Below, piece after piece: positions 1 to 12,600 of a DNA stretch of 64,000 bases. The translations under genes were made by a program, and so were the position numbers. The first letter of the stretch is position 1, and every line of letters starts with the position of its first letter. The notes beneath the pieces were generated by a model. The model had not been told where the DNA came from. It did no database searches and saw only the letters and a program-made list of their open reading frames with translations. The DNA comes from Trachythela sp. YZ-2020 (Eukaryota > Cnidaria > Anthozoa > Malacalcyonacea > Clavulariidae). The DNA lies in assembly GCA_016169945.1 (NCBI GenBank), contig JADLSH010000113.1:1364001-1428000 (forward strand), read 5' to 3'.

Positions 1-59
1 GTAGCTCTGGGGTAGAGGGTAGTTCAATCTAATTAACTTCATATTTTGAGTCTCAATCA

Positions 60-268
60 GCAGCGTTCCCAAAAATGTTGATCAATTCACTTCCTCACTT
101 CAACAAATTCCTTCCAAAGTCCCTAATTTCCTGCTTCAATTGACCAATTAGAATTGTATACAAAAAATCCAATTCCAATTGGTCAATTCAAACAGGAAGT
201 TATAAACTTTTGATAGACTTTGTCAACGAAATGAATTGATCAAATGAACATTTTTCGGAACACTTCTA
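60..268. mobile_element. Foldback/MITE-like inverted repeat
   Basis: The left half (agcgttcccaaaaatgttga... ending ttgaccaatta) is closely matched by the reverse complement of the right half (aattggtcaattcaaacagg... ending cggaacact). The arms are about 100 bp with several mismatches and almost no loop. It sits in the intron just downstream of the second myosin exon. Confidence 0.6.
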
Positions 269-373
269 TTGACATGACTGTAATGTTCCTTGCTGGTCGC
301 CTACAAGTTAAAGAGCCCCAATGGTCCAAGAAAGAAATTATGTTTATAAAAATTCAAGTGGACTAATTCTTAC

Positions 374-1087
374 TCCATCTTTATCATATCTTCATATCCA
401 TTTGGTCCGCTGTTGATCAACGGCTTGACAAGATGAGAGTGCACTGTGTACACCTGGAAAATGTGATGTAATAGAAAATAAACTTAATAATTAACTCAAG
501 GCTGGATCCAGGATTATTGGACAGAAAAGTGGCAAATTTTTCAGGGCATGGAGGCCACAGTACAGCTCTGGTAGTCATGCAAGAATATTACTGCATGATA
601 TATTACATCATAATGTTAAATAATCCACCACTTTGGGTGCTAAGAATTAATGATTCAATTCAGCAGAAAATGGCCTTTATAAATATTCACACAAGGCAAC
701 ATGCGCACAACTGCCGCCTTGCTTTGACAGCTAATTGACAGCGTTTGATGCAAAGTTTGTTCTGAATTTAGTTTTAAATGTTAATTTAATAATTGCCACA
801 CATTTGAAATGGTGCACTGCCAAACAAAACATGACATTAGACAACACTTGCAAGGGCTGAATGCATATAGTAGCTTGTTGATGTTAATTTTTTGTAAGGA
901 TGGGTAAAAATTAACACGAACATGCCACAAAAAACAAATCAATCAGAGGACATTTGTCTACTACTTGTTGAAAAATTTTTACCTCTCTATTGTCATCCAG
1001 GCGGACCTTGACATGTGATCCAAGCACTGACACGACAGTACCTGGCAACAGGTAACCCATGTTCACATCCACCCATACTGCAGAACC
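374..1087 (-). CDS. Unconventional myosin, N-terminal part (two exons, gene runs off the left edge)
   Basis: Two minus-strand exons join in frame. The first, 1087-983 (35 codons, acceptor after cattacag, donor gtaaaaat), encodes a stretch containing VWVDVNMGYLLPGTVV. The second, 453-374 (acceptor after tttccag, donor gtaaga), continues with VYTVHSHLVKP and GYEDMIKM. A short tryptophan-containing SH3-like beta-barrel followed within about 30 residues by a G-x-x-DM motif is the usual entry into a myosin motor domain (SH3-like N-domain, then the start of the motor). Both exons start in phase 0. The next motor exons should lie left of base 1, and I see no start codon exon upstream. The exact class (VI, VII, X, XV or other) cannot be told. 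Possible divergent neighbour of APC10. The assignment rests on about 60 residues. Confidence 0.5.
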
Positions 1088-3173
1088 CTGTAATGGATCA
1101 ATCATATTAGTGATTATACTTTTTAATGTAGACATCCAATGTAGGAAGTCTTCCTCACAACCAGCATTGCAAAGGATTTCCAACACTAACATTATTGCTG
1201 CAAGGCTGGAGACTACCATGCAGGCTGAGTAGGTAGTATTCTTCATTAAACTAAGATTGAAAAAACTTTGATGTTTTGAGAGCAATGGGCTTTCAACATC
1301 TTGCCAAGATCAAGGCAAGAACAGGAAACTTGTTATAGTTATGAATAACTATAGAATATTTCAAGTATTGTAAAAAAGAAAGTCATTCTACGGTTAATCA
1401 TTAACCCAAGCAAAACAATACTATATAAGAACCCTTTATATCTGCCACAGCAACAAAGAACAACCACTAAAATTCACTTCAGAATCAAGTATCAGCACTT
1501 GTCTACCAGGAAATTGCCAACAAATACATCATAGCTTTTAACCAACCATGCGTGCATAACACTAACAAATCACTATAACGTGTGAATATAAACGATACAA
1601 ATACGAAAATTGATTAAACTTTTAGTCTTTAATCACACGGAAACTTACCTAAACTAACCAAGTTAAATCTGAGGAAAACACGTTGGGTAAATATACTTTT
1701 TGATAGCAACAAACGCATCGAATTATACAGTACTCATACAGTACGATTTTTTGAACAAAGTATTTCTTCACAAAGTTCGCACAGACATGCTGTGCATCAG
1801 TCAATTTTATGTTTCACACAAAGTAAAGGAATTTGTATTATTTTGTCGTTCCAACTTTTATAAATTAACCAGAAAAGCAACTAAATGACGAGCTCAAATT
1901 TCGTATCGAAATATAATTGTATAAGCGAGTTTGGCCTACATATCAGTGGTTTGGCCATGTAAAATATGTGTCTATCTCCACCAACATCGCCAATGTTATG
2001 TACTTTCAAATATTAACTATTAAAATTTAATACTTTAATAACTAGAACGTTATCGTGGTAGTGAGGCTGTAATTCGATATAAATATTCGAAATTCTCAAT
2101 ATATGGTATTTGTGACATTTACAGCAAAAATTATTTTAGACTTTAAAAACAACTAGCTTTTATAAATCTAAATTTTACTGCTACTTCCAACATTTCACGT
2201 TGAGATTTCTCGAACAAATTCTGTAAATATGTAACGACGGTTTGATTTCGAAAACGAACACATTAAACAGAAAGGTACAAGCAATTTGCAGGATTAACCC
2301 CCATATTGAGAACAATTTGTTGTCATAATATGTTGTCAAATCGAAATCATATCGCCTAAAGCCAAACACTTTCTTATTTGGAGGTTTTTACCAAAAACAA
2401 CAAAGCCCAAGCCTCTGTTAATTATTAAACTAGGGTCAGCGTTTCGTAGTATATTAACTAAACCGTTTCACATTAAAGCCACAAAGTTCGGCTTTTGACA
2501 GCATGAATTCAAAGGCAATGCTAAAATTTACAATTAAAAATGACACTTATTTTAACAAGAATATTGAACTTACTATATCGACAACGTCCATAATCTTATT
2601 TGCTTTTCATATAAACATAAGCATTCTTTCGTTATCCCAGTTCAAAGGAAACATAATCCTTCATATTATATGCTTGTTGACAGACGGGTTTAATACAGCG
2701 AAACGATTCCTTCCTAATGCCGCCTGTGGCTAAACAATTCAACTTTATTTTTAGAGCGGGGTATACGCGCGATTATGCACCTGTATCTACGCGACACGCG
2801 CGTGGGCGAGAAAACAGGACAGAACGGTCGTGACTGCATAGATAACGTCACTTTTATTTTTGTGTTTGATACCTTTCATTAAAGTTATCCATAAGCATAG
2901 CATAGCCGGGATGCAATGGCTAAAACTGACCAGATTTAAGGTCGTTTCAAACCGTGATTGTCGGATGTCACATTGTTGGGTCTGTTTGAACGTATATTAT
3001 ATATCGAAATACTTCAAGTACAAAATGCTATACCAATTTTGTAAACTTTGCTATATATATACCGTCTAAAATCGTAATTAGAATTTTTTGGAAATGTTCC
3101 ATGAGACCATGACCTTGACCCTCAAATGTTCTACTGCTCCGTCGGGAGACTGGTAACTAGAAAAAAATCCAAT
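1088..3173. other. Intergenic or myosin 5' intron sequence between the myosin exons and APC10
   Basis: No convincing exon was found. An open minus frame continues from the myosin exon to 1285 but lacks a family signature and is split from it by a good acceptor. The stretch is AT-rich and ends in a short GC-rich block (about 2755-2830) and the APC10 leader. Just before the APC10 start, 3111-3119 reads tgaccttga, the reverse complement of a monomeric nuclear-receptor half-site (TCAAGGTCA), which may be chance. Confidence 0.4.
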
Positions 3174-3737
3174 ATGGCCGCCGAAGAAGCTGTTGTTGAA
3201 AATGAATCAAAAGTCATCCTACAGCCTACGTTAAACGAAAAACTACGCGAAATAGGACACCAGGCTATCTGGTCTTTATCCTCCTGCAAGCCGGGCTTCG
3301 GTGTGGAACAACTACGTGACGGAAACCTAGATACGTATTGGCAAAGTGACGGTCCTCAACCACATCTTGTAAACGTGAAATTTAGACGAAAAACTTTGGT
3401 ACAAAACGTCTGTATCTTTGTGGATTACAAGTCGGACGAGAGCTACACGCCTAGTAAGATTTCGATCAGAGCTGGGAACAGTTTGGATAGTTTAAAGCAA
3501 ATTGATATCGTCGAATTGGAAGAACCAAGCGGATGGCTAGTTGTGCCAACAGGTGGAGCCATTGAAAAGCCGTTAAAGACTTTTATGATTCAAATTGCAG
3601 TGTTAACGAATCATCAGAATGGACGAGATACACATCTGAGACAGATTAAGTTACATGCGCCGCCAAATGAGATGATTTCGCAGAAGATACCAAATTATAC
3701 AACTGTTGAATGTGCGATGTACAGCACCATTAGATAG
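3174..3737 (+). CDS. ANAPC10: Anaphase-promoting complex subunit 10 (APC10/DOC1), complete and intronless
   Basis: APC10 is the processivity subunit of the APC/C ubiquitin ligase: its Doc jellyroll domain helps form the D-box receptor with the coactivator, and its C-terminal Ile-Arg tail docks on APC3/Cdc27. The 187-residue product shows the Doc signature (GFGVEQLRDGNLDTYWQSDG, then QPHLVNVKF and VDYKSDESYTPSKISIRAG) and ends in STIR, so the IR tail is present. Its length is close to the roughly 185 residues usual in animals. An upstream in-frame ATG at 3126 would add 16 residues. I chose 3174 because the ATGGCC context is better and the length fits. There is no intron in the coding region, which is unusual for an animal ANAPC10 and leaves open a retrogene origin. 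No frame damage is seen. A MITE begins within 20 bases of the stop. Confidence 0.93.
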   Translation: MAAEEAVVENESKVILQPTLNEKLREIGHQAIWSLSSCKPGFGVEQLRDGNLDTYWQSDGPQPHLVNVKFRRKTLVQNVCIFVDYKSDESYTPSKISIRAGNSLDSLKQIDIVELEEPSGWLVVPTGGAIEKPLKTFMIQIAVLTNHQNGRDTHLRQIKLHAPPNEMISQKIPNYTTVECAMYSTIR

Positions 3738-3756
3738 ACACTTTATATAGATAGAC

Positions 3757-3977
3757 ACTTTATGCGTTACAGGGCAGCAGATGGTGGTCAACTTCAGAAA
3801 TGTTGACACTTATAGGAGCAAGCAAATTACACCATATCTCCCAATTCTATTCTATGGCAACCAAATAAAAACAAGTCCGCTGACAACATAGAATGGAAAG
3901 AATTAACTTTATTTTCTCACTCTGATAACTGCTGGTTGACCATCATCTGCTGTACGATAGTGCTTAGTCAAATGCAC
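3757..3977. mobile_element. MITE of the GGGCAGCAGATGGTGGTCAAC family
   Basis: Left end cagggcagcagatggtggtc is mirrored at the right by ggttgaccatcatctgctgt. Related copies occur at 12676-12790, 12893-13032, around 45089-45330 (interrupted) and 63025-63225. The internal part contains aataaa (3865), which could serve as the APC10 polyadenylation signal. Confidence 0.65.
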
Positions 3978-4484
3978 CTATTAAATGTACAAATACTGAC
4001 AAAAAAAACTTGTACACAAAGGACAAAAAGCACAAACAATACTAAGGATTATAATTGTATTAAACGCTCAATATTTTGTACTGTTACAATATGTAAAAAG
4101 TTCATTTCATTTTAAAAACAAAACAAAAATATGTACTGTAACGATGTACTTCATTATACATGCATGCAAGTAACTTTTAGATATTAAAATGGTTAGAAAA
4201 CACAAACAATACCAACGATTGTACATTTATATATTGTATGTTAAATCGTGCACTTTATTCATCATTAATAATTGTGCAGCGTACAGCACATTTATAGTTA
4301 AAGGCATTCCATAGTATGCATAAGTATTCTTATCTACAGCTATTTTAATTAAGGTTGTCATAGCGGACAATAGTCAAATGTATAATATGAGCACTAAATA
4401 AATTATGAGAATAATCATAGTTTTGAATACGTTTAACACATCAGTAGCCTCGTGGGAATACAAATGGCTACTGAGACACTATAC

Positions 4485-4848
4485 AGGGTGTCCCCAAAAA
4501 AGTCCCCCTATAGAAATCACTCTTGTTGTTAAACGTGCGTTGTTATACCTCTGGGAATTTAAAATAGCTTCTAAAACGAACAGCAACACAAAAATGTCAA
4601 ATTGCAAATTCGTCTTACCATCAGTTCGAGTAAGAATGGTTCAACTGACTGCAGAGCAACGAGTATTTGTCGTAAAACCATTTGTGAAATCGTTTTGCTT
4701 GCTTCGATCGTCGCATTAAATAATTTCGACGAAGGGAAGTTGTAAATACTTCCGCCGTTCATGTAAAATTCAATTAAATTCCCAAAGGTATAATAACGCA
4801 CAAGAGTGATTTCTAAAGGGGGACTTTTTTGGGGGACACCCTGTATTT
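4485..4848. mobile_element. Decayed Tc1/mariner-like element
   Basis: Terminal inverted repeats cagggtgtccccaaaaaagt and its complement are flanked by TA on both sides, the target duplication of Tc1/mariner elements. Inside, a plus-strand fragment from 4636 reads MVQLTAEQRVFVVKPF, resembling the N-terminal helix-turn-helix of a transposase, and then degenerates. The element is far too short for a full transposase and is non-autonomous. Confidence 0.7.
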
Positions 4849-5406
4849 GTATTCCATGTACATGTACGCCATGCGTACCTATTTTTACAAATTTGGACAC
4901 CAACAACTAACCATTGAAGCCCACATTAAAGATAAGTCTGTGTCTGAAATACCCACCTCAAATCATGAATAATCGCCGTGATGGCAACTGGATGTGATCT
5001 TCTAATAAGCATAGAACTTCGTCATTTTTAAACCCAAATTTCTCTTCGAATACTGATTCATTTGTGAATTTAAGATGTGCTACATGAACCATTTTAAAAG
5101 TTTTAATCTTTTGAAAAAAAAAACACGAGGCGCGTTTACCTGAATGGAATGAAAACTGAAAATCTGTTCCATTTAATGTCTACAATATATCTACAATTCT
5201 ATACATAGATCCTAATGGATCCGAATCTTATTGGGAACAAACTTTAGTTACTTGAAGGTGATTGTGATTATTCAAAGACGTTGTGACATTGTGGTACAAC
5301 TGTTTCACAACTCTTTCTGTTTTCGAGGCTTTTCAGTTTGACCGACTGTGTAAATAATTTACTTCATATTTGGTGCTTAAGAATTTCATCCCATTAACAA
5401 TTTTTC

Positions 5407-6123
5407 CTGTGGAAAAGGATTGAGAGACCGTTTATTATTTATGGCGGGGTTAGAACCGTTGAGAAACCCGCTGCGAAATCACTCTTTTCACTTGATCTAA
5501 TATTGGTTTAGATGATCTCAACTGCTTTTTGCATATAGTGGAGTAAAAATACATTCTTGCCAAAAAATTCATCCATTGTAAAATAGGAAGATAGATGGTA
5601 ACATTCATTAAATATATATCACAAGTTTATTCCAGATTCGCGGTCATCACGACAACACAGATGCACAAGTTGTAACAAACCTGCATCAGACTTGTACAAA
5701 TGCTGTTTCAACAACTTGTTATCGGGATGTGTTCGCGCTGCTTGTTCCCAGCTTGTTCAACTCAACAGAACTTTTACAAGTCTTACAAGTTGTTGCAACA
5801 ACTTGTTACCGTCCTGCAATTCAACAACTTGCTAACAAGTTGTGAGTGAGAACATTGTAGTAATATGTGACAACATTGTTACAACCTGTAGACAAGCTCG
5901 TCGCAAGCCTGTCGCAAACACATCTTGTTGACAAGATAGGAGATTTTAACTTGTGTATGATACATGCAGTAATTGAATACCAAAGGTATAATTGCTTTGT
6001 ATGTTAGCATTTTTTATATTTTGGTCAACTACTTGATTGTTGGATAAAATTACTTTCAACCATCAATGTTACACTGTTCCTCTGCGGTACCAACCCCGGG
6101 TATAAATAATAAACGGTCCCTTC
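5407..6123. mobile_element. Inverted-repeat element (accgtttattatttatgg ends) with a nested palindromic insert
   Basis: The left end gaccgtttattatttatggc and the right end tataaataataaacggtcc are complementary. A related but distinct element lies at 39964-40308. Nested at about 5664-5960 is a second palindromic element rich in acaagttg/caacttgt motifs, with a sister copy at 55715-55950. Confidence 0.6.
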
Positions 6124-6199
6124 AATAAACCTATTAAATTCTGTTGCCAATTTCTTAAAATCATGGACTTGTGCATATCTATATACATTACAATGCTAT

Positions 6200-6960
6200 T
6201 GGTGGGTTTCACTAAGTGGAACTGTGTAGCACATGGTGGCCAGCTCTAAAGGAGACAGTTTTCGGAGTGACCAAATTGTTTACTATAGATGGTTTTCACG
6301 TGACGTTATCAAAATTCTAAATTATAAATCATATAAAGCTGGTCGTTATCTATGTTTTGCAGATCGTTGTTGTGAGTTTTCGTCGAAAAGTTTAGGTTGA
6401 TACGACCATTCCTTCTAGAGTTATAGAGTTTTGAATTTTGGCAATGCTGACGTCAGCGCATTTTCAAAGGTCGCGGAAAGCTATTTCTTTCACACAATTC
6501 GACGTCTTAGGCTTGGTTAAGCTTTAAATGTGATATCTAAGTCATTTTGTGTATAAATCTAACCATTTTGATTAAAATTCGGCTTCCTTCGAACATTAGT
6601 ATTTTGGCCGCCATGTTGGTGTACCAAAGTGGTACGATCTATAGGTACTAATCACCTTTTTACTAATCAAGCAAACATTTGACATTTTCTTCCTCCTGTA
6701 ATTATCAAAACATTTCAAGTTGACCACCATGTCTAGAACCCAGTATGGCTGAAACCCACTAATTCTGCTCTATGCAAAACATAGAAAATATTACACTAAA
6801 ATATGCTGGACAAAAAGCCGTGACGTCAGTGAAAACGACCTATAGGTGATTTTGACCTTTTGTTTGGTGGTAAATAAATAATATAACGAAACATCATGGC
6901 ATCATTTTTCCTCCCTATAATTATCAAACATTTCAGTTGACCCACACCATCAGAACCCAA
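6200..6960. other. Repeat-rich 3' flank of the polycystin-like gene
   Basis: No gene. It contains dispersed repeat fragments, including cacgtgacgttatcaaaatt and gctgacgtcagcgc (two CRE-like TGACGTCA cores at about 6449 and 6823), and two copies of a ccaccat...cagaaccca motif (about 6726 and 6943). This looks like old transposon debris. No clear polyadenylation signal for the minus-strand gene was identified. Confidence 0.35.
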
Positions 6961-6984
6961 AAATGTTGAACTTGAATACAGTTT

Positions 6985-9682
6985 CTACTTAAAATGTAAG
7001 GACAAAAGATTGACACGTTTCTCAAGAGATTTAATACTATCTTCCAACTTCTCCATCAGATCTCCGGTTTTCTCATAAGCAATATTTTCAGCACTTGGTT
7101 TGTACGACCGCTGACGACCAAGTGTAGCTGCCGCCTTAGCTTTGACTCCAGCCTTACGCCATCTCTGGCCTGCAGGAATTGAACTCTGTGTAAAAGAATG
7201 AATTGAAGAAAAACTTGGTAAAAATTAAAATTGTATTTTATATATTTATAGTAAGTTTAGAAGTAGCTTATTTAGCTTTGGCTTTCTCCTCTAAATCCAG
7301 ATTGGACGGCAAATACCTTACGGGGCAAAGTGTTCTCTATTCTCATGTAAATAGAATTGTAAAAATGTAAAAGTCTCTCTTGTGTTCTCTCTCAGTTGAC
7401 TCAGCTGATGAACGAGTACCAGTTTCTGCTGGGTGCTAAAACACTGAATGACTTGATGTACTTCAAAACTCATGAATTAAAGTAGAGTTTAGTGTGTTTT
7501 GTGCTCTCTCACAGACGACTCAGCTCAAGTTACCGTGCCAACAGGCAACAACCCTGCTGGATTAATCCCCAATATGTGGTTAGTTAATACTAAGGTTTTG
7601 TAGAAATTATATACATTTATTAGACCTAACCAGGAACAGCTACGAAAAATGCAACCATAGGTCCCTGGCAGGAATCGAACCTGCGGACCTGCGATTCCGG
7701 TGCAGCGCTCTAACCAACTGAGCTACAGAGTCCAGTTGTCGAGCTCTAACCACAAGTTCATGTATATATACTAGGGTACTGCCAAGTTAAGTTGTGGGTA
7801 AATGTCAAGATTTTGGTGGCATCTCACTCAATTATTATTCAATCGAGTGAGATGCCAACAAAATCTTAGTTAATATTAACCTCACCTCTGTGACCAGGGT
7901 TTTATTCCTGCAATATGCAGTTGTCTGATTATACTGTCTGATTATGTGAGAAGGGTGAAGGATTAGGGCTGCCATACATACCTTATTCTTGCCGCCAAAG
8001 CCGGACCAAGCACGCAATCGTGCAAGGAGGAAATCAACAATTTCATAGTCGTTGCTCATACCAAAACACTTGTCTTGAACATCATGATAGGCATCAATGA
8101 GTATGGCCAAAAACATTGTGATCAAAATCCAACACACAAACATCACATAGGTGAAGAAAAACAAAGGACCGATAATAGGATCTGCCGTAAACAACTCTCT
8201 AAACTGACTCTTTCCCAGTATCACGCGGCCAAGTGCCATCACCGCTGAGGGGATGGATTTGAACTGCGAGACATTATAACCAAAGACCAACACTCCTACC
8301 ATTATATAGGCAAAAAACACGATTCCGAATTGAATGCTAAACCCGGCCAGTGCTGGCTTCGCGTGTTGGAGGGTTTTACCAAACAAGGAGATACGCAGGT
8401 TGAAACGCATCAGCTTCGTCAGCTTCACTGTTGTCAAGGTAACCACCAGTGCGATAATGCAACTTAATACCTAGCAGAACAGAAATGTTAAGTCGAATCC
8501 CCGGACAAGATTTGCATTTTATTCAGGTAGTTCTGACACAGACCATGGCAACTTGTACTATTCTATAATAAGCTTCGGTGTTTTGTATCTGAACTACCCA
8601 TTGAACTATAATAGACTGGAACGCTAACGCAGGGGGGGGAATTGAAGCCAGCTTAATTCAGTTTTTCTGAGTTTTGAGTTGAAATACTTAACGCCGAACA
8701 TTGGGCTGTATATGAAATTGAAGCTATTGAAAAGTTCTATTTGATATAAAAACTTCAAGACTTTAGGTAAAAGGGAAATACTTAAAACTTTGAGGGAAAA
8801 TTTGCCGTATTTTACAAAATTGCGGTTGTTTTTGTATTTTTTAAGTATTTCCATTTTGACTAAAGTTTTTATATCAAATAGAACTTTTTAATAGCTTCAA
8901 TTTCATATACAGCCCAATGTTCGGCGTTAAGTATTTCAACTCAAACCTCAGAAAAACTAGCTTGGCTTCAACGAATCATAGGACTTGATCATAGGAGTTA
9001 GCGTTCCAGTTTACTTAGAGTTCACTGGAACTACCTGACAAAAAGTATGTCAAACGCGGAGGTCCAGTGCAGCTATATCCGACTTATTAATAATGTTGTT
9101 CGAACAAAGACCGTGACTATTTGTTGTAGAGTACTACCTACACTGGACCCCCATTTTTACATAAAAGATAATCAATCCAGTTCTATTACTAGTTCAGTGG
9201 CCTTACCTCATTCCAATAGGTGACATACTGAAAATTCACAAATTCCCCATTTCGATCCTGGACTTCCTGCATTAACTTTGTTGTTATGTCAATACGATAA
9301 ATATACACCCCGATAGCAGCGAGCGAACTCGTCAAAATAGCAAAATCCAGTATATTCCAAAAGTCCTTAAAATACCCCATTCTGTGGTGGTAAATCTTCT
9401 TCAACGCGATGTACAGGTAACCCAAAATGAACATAGCATAAACCATCTCGCAAGCGAAAATGAAAAATGCAAAAGCACCAACGTATAGCTTGAGACGCAT
9501 TGGGATTATGTTTTTGAAGTAGAAAATCCCGCCGAATTCCGGGAATTCAAAAAGGAGGCTTATTGATGTGTAAAGGTTTATATTGGCGTTGTATGTTGTC
9601 ATTTCTACGAATAATGCCCGGGCTTTGTCATCGAGCCATTCACGTGATTCTAGTTCGTTTATTGTTTTATTGTTCTTGCTCC
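6985..9682 (-). CDS. Polycystin-1-like exons 30-32: TM7-TM11, pore-like loop and C-terminal coiled coil
   Basis: Exons 9682-9207, 8470-7982 and 7185-6985 (about residues 2413-2800). [20 protein letters not shown] is the conserved entry to TM7. TM7 ([20 protein letters not shown]), TM8 ([20 protein letters not shown]), TM9 ([17 protein letters not shown]) and TM10 ([20 protein letters not shown]) follow. The pore-helix region is [16 protein letters not shown], then TM11 ([19 protein letters not shown]). The tail ends with a short heptad-like coiled coil ([19 protein letters not shown]), the region polycystins use for TRPP2 assembly. I infer pore-lining capacity by homology only. Confidence 0.92.
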
Positions 9683-12600
9683 CTAATAAAGAGAAGATTT
9701 CACCAGTGAGTTCACATATAACAGATAACCATTGAAGGCTAGTTTTAGCTGCAGTGTGTCTGAACTAACTGAAAAAGATTATATAAAGTTAGTTTGGTTT
9801 AGGTTTCCTCCTGTAGTAACACTGGATCAATAAGAGATGACCCTTACTGGACCTCTAGGAAGAACAGTTTAGAACTGATCCTGTAGTAACACTGGATCAA
9901 TAAGAGATGACTCTTACTGGACCTCTAGGAAGAACAGTTTAGAACTGATAGAGCTATCCAGTATAAATAAAGTTAGTTTAGTTTAGGTTTCCTCCTGTAG
10001 TAACACTGGATCAATAAGAGATGACTCTTACTGGACCTCTAGGAAGAACAGTTTAGAAGTGATAAAGCTATCCAGTATGAATATAGTTAGTTTAGTTTAG
10101 GTTTTCTCCTGTAGTAACACTGGATCAATAAGGGATGACTCTTACTGGACCTCTAGGAAGAACAGTTTAGAACTAATAGAGCTATCCAGTATAAATAAAG
10201 TTAGTTTAGTTTAGGTTTCCTCCTGTAGTAACACTGGATCAATAAGGGATGACTCTTACTGGACCTCTAGGGAGAACAGTTTAGAACTGATAGAGCTATC
10301 CAGTATAAATAGAGTTAGTTTAGTTAAGGTTTCCTCCTGTAGTAACACTGGATCAATAAGAGATAACCCTTACTGGACCTCTAGGAAGAACAGTTTAGAA
10401 GTGATAAAGCTATCCAGTATGAATATAGTTAGTTTAGTTTAGGTTTCCTGTTGTAGTAACACTGGACCAATAAGGGATGGCCCTAACTGGACGTAAAAGA
10501 AGAATAGTTTGGAAGTGATAGAGCTATCCAGTATAAACAAAGTTAGTTTAATTTAGGTTTCTTCCTGCAGTAACACTGGATCAGTAAAGGATAGCACTTA
10601 CTGGACCTCTAGGGAGAACAGTTTTGAACTTATAGAGCTATCCAGTATAAATAAAGTTTGTTTACCTGGAATTAGTTCATTGATATAACCACTCCCACTG
10701 TAGGTATCAAAGATTCCCCATGTTGGGTAACCATCAAGATCTCTCCAACTTTGAAAACACCACGCAGATTTTTTATCGACTTTCTTGCTATTATCCCAAC
10801 GAGGACGGTAACATTTTTCGTCTTGATTGAAGACAGAGTAATCTTTAAGGCAGACGTCTATTGTGTTTTTGAATTGGTCCGGAACCTTGCAAGATTCTTA
10901 AAAAAAGATTATTGTATTATTATTATTGCACGTGAATACATTGAATTAGATCCAGCGAACACTTAAAGGGAAATTTCAAGTTCAATTTGGACAAAGCATG
11001 CACGATGGTATGGTATGGTATGGTATGGTATGGTATGGTATGGTATGGTAAGGTAGGGTAAGGTAGGGTAAATAGTAGAAGGTGTTAGTAGATGGAATAC
11101 TCGAACGGAGCTACAGAGTCCAGTTGCTGAGCATTAACCGCAAGTTCGCTATATAAGATGGGAGTGATGCCAGTGTATGGTGAATGGGTAAATATCAAGA
11201 TTTTTCTCGGCATCTCGTTCGATAGGATTAATAGTTGAAGGTGTTAGTAGATGGAATACTCGAACGGAAATTTATATACATTTTAGGTAGGTAAGGTATA
11301 GGGTAAGGTAAGGAACAGCATGGTAAACTATGATATGATTTAAAACTCGTAACCATGCAACAACCTATACATTTAGGATGGTACATACCATTTTTTACTC
11401 TCAAAAGTCTCATCCTTGCCCTCGAGATCAAGTAATTAGAGCCATCGTCCAAGAAGCCATAACTAGGCACATCCCTACCATTGTAGACTGTCTTAGGGAA
11501 CGCTTTTGGTATTAACACAACTCGCGACCAGTTCCAGAAGTGTGAAAAGTTATTAATCTAGAAAAGAGAAGATAATATTAAGGCCTTGTTTACTACAGAA
11601 GGAAATCGGATGACTCGAAGAAGACCTGCAGTGTTTGGTAGAGTCAAACTGGAAGCACTCTTCTAACATGAGGCGAAACTGTAATCAAACAACTCGAATA
11701 TAAGACATGGCCCTTACTGGATCTCTAAGGAAGACACTTTAGAACTGACGGAACGAAACAGTATAAATAAAGTTAGTTTAGTTTAGGTTTCCTCCTGTAG
11801 TAACACTGGATCAATAAGGGATGATCCTTACTGGACTCTAGGGAGAACAGTTTAGAACTGATAGAGCTATCCAGTATAAATAAAGTTATTTTAGTTTAGG
11901 TTTCCTCCTGTAGTAACACTGGATCAATAAGAGATGACTCTTACTGAACCTCCAGGGAGAACAGTTTAGAACTGATAGAGCTATCCAGTATAAATAAAGT
12001 TAGTTTAGTTTAGGTTTCCTCCTGTAGTAACACTGGATCAATAAGAAATTATCCTTACTGGACCTCCAGGGAGAACAGTTTAGAACTGATAGAGCTATCC
12101 AGTATAAATAAAGTTAGTTTAGTTTAGGTTTCCTCCTGTAGTAACACTGGATCAATAAGAAATTATCCTTACTGGACCTCCAGGGAGAACAGTTTAGAAC
12201 TGATAGAGCTATCCAGTATAAATAAAGTTAGTTTAGTTTAGGTTTCCTCCTGTAGTAACACTGGATCAATAAGAGATGACCCTTGCTGGACCTCTAGGAA
12301 GAACAGTTTAGAACTGATAGAGCTATCCAGTACAAATAGAGTTTGTCAGTTTACTAAGCTAAAAAGCCTTTACACAAACCTTGCCAGTCATGGTGCTAAG
12401 TCCATCAATATGTCGATACAAGTACACGGATCTGTAATCCTTGTGTCCATACGTGACTAGCGCTATGACGATGGTAAATACCAAATGAACTATGATCTCT
12501 TGAAGAAGGAAGAACATTTTTCGTTCCTTTATTCTAGCTTTACGCATGATTGCCAACTGCTCTTCTGTCGGTCGGGTAGTTAATCTAATTTAAAAGTAAA

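Noticed and set aside
3126..3173. Upstream in-frame ATG of APC10
   Set aside because: Would add a 16-residue N-terminal extension not usual in the family. The ATG at 3174 has a better context and gives the normal length.
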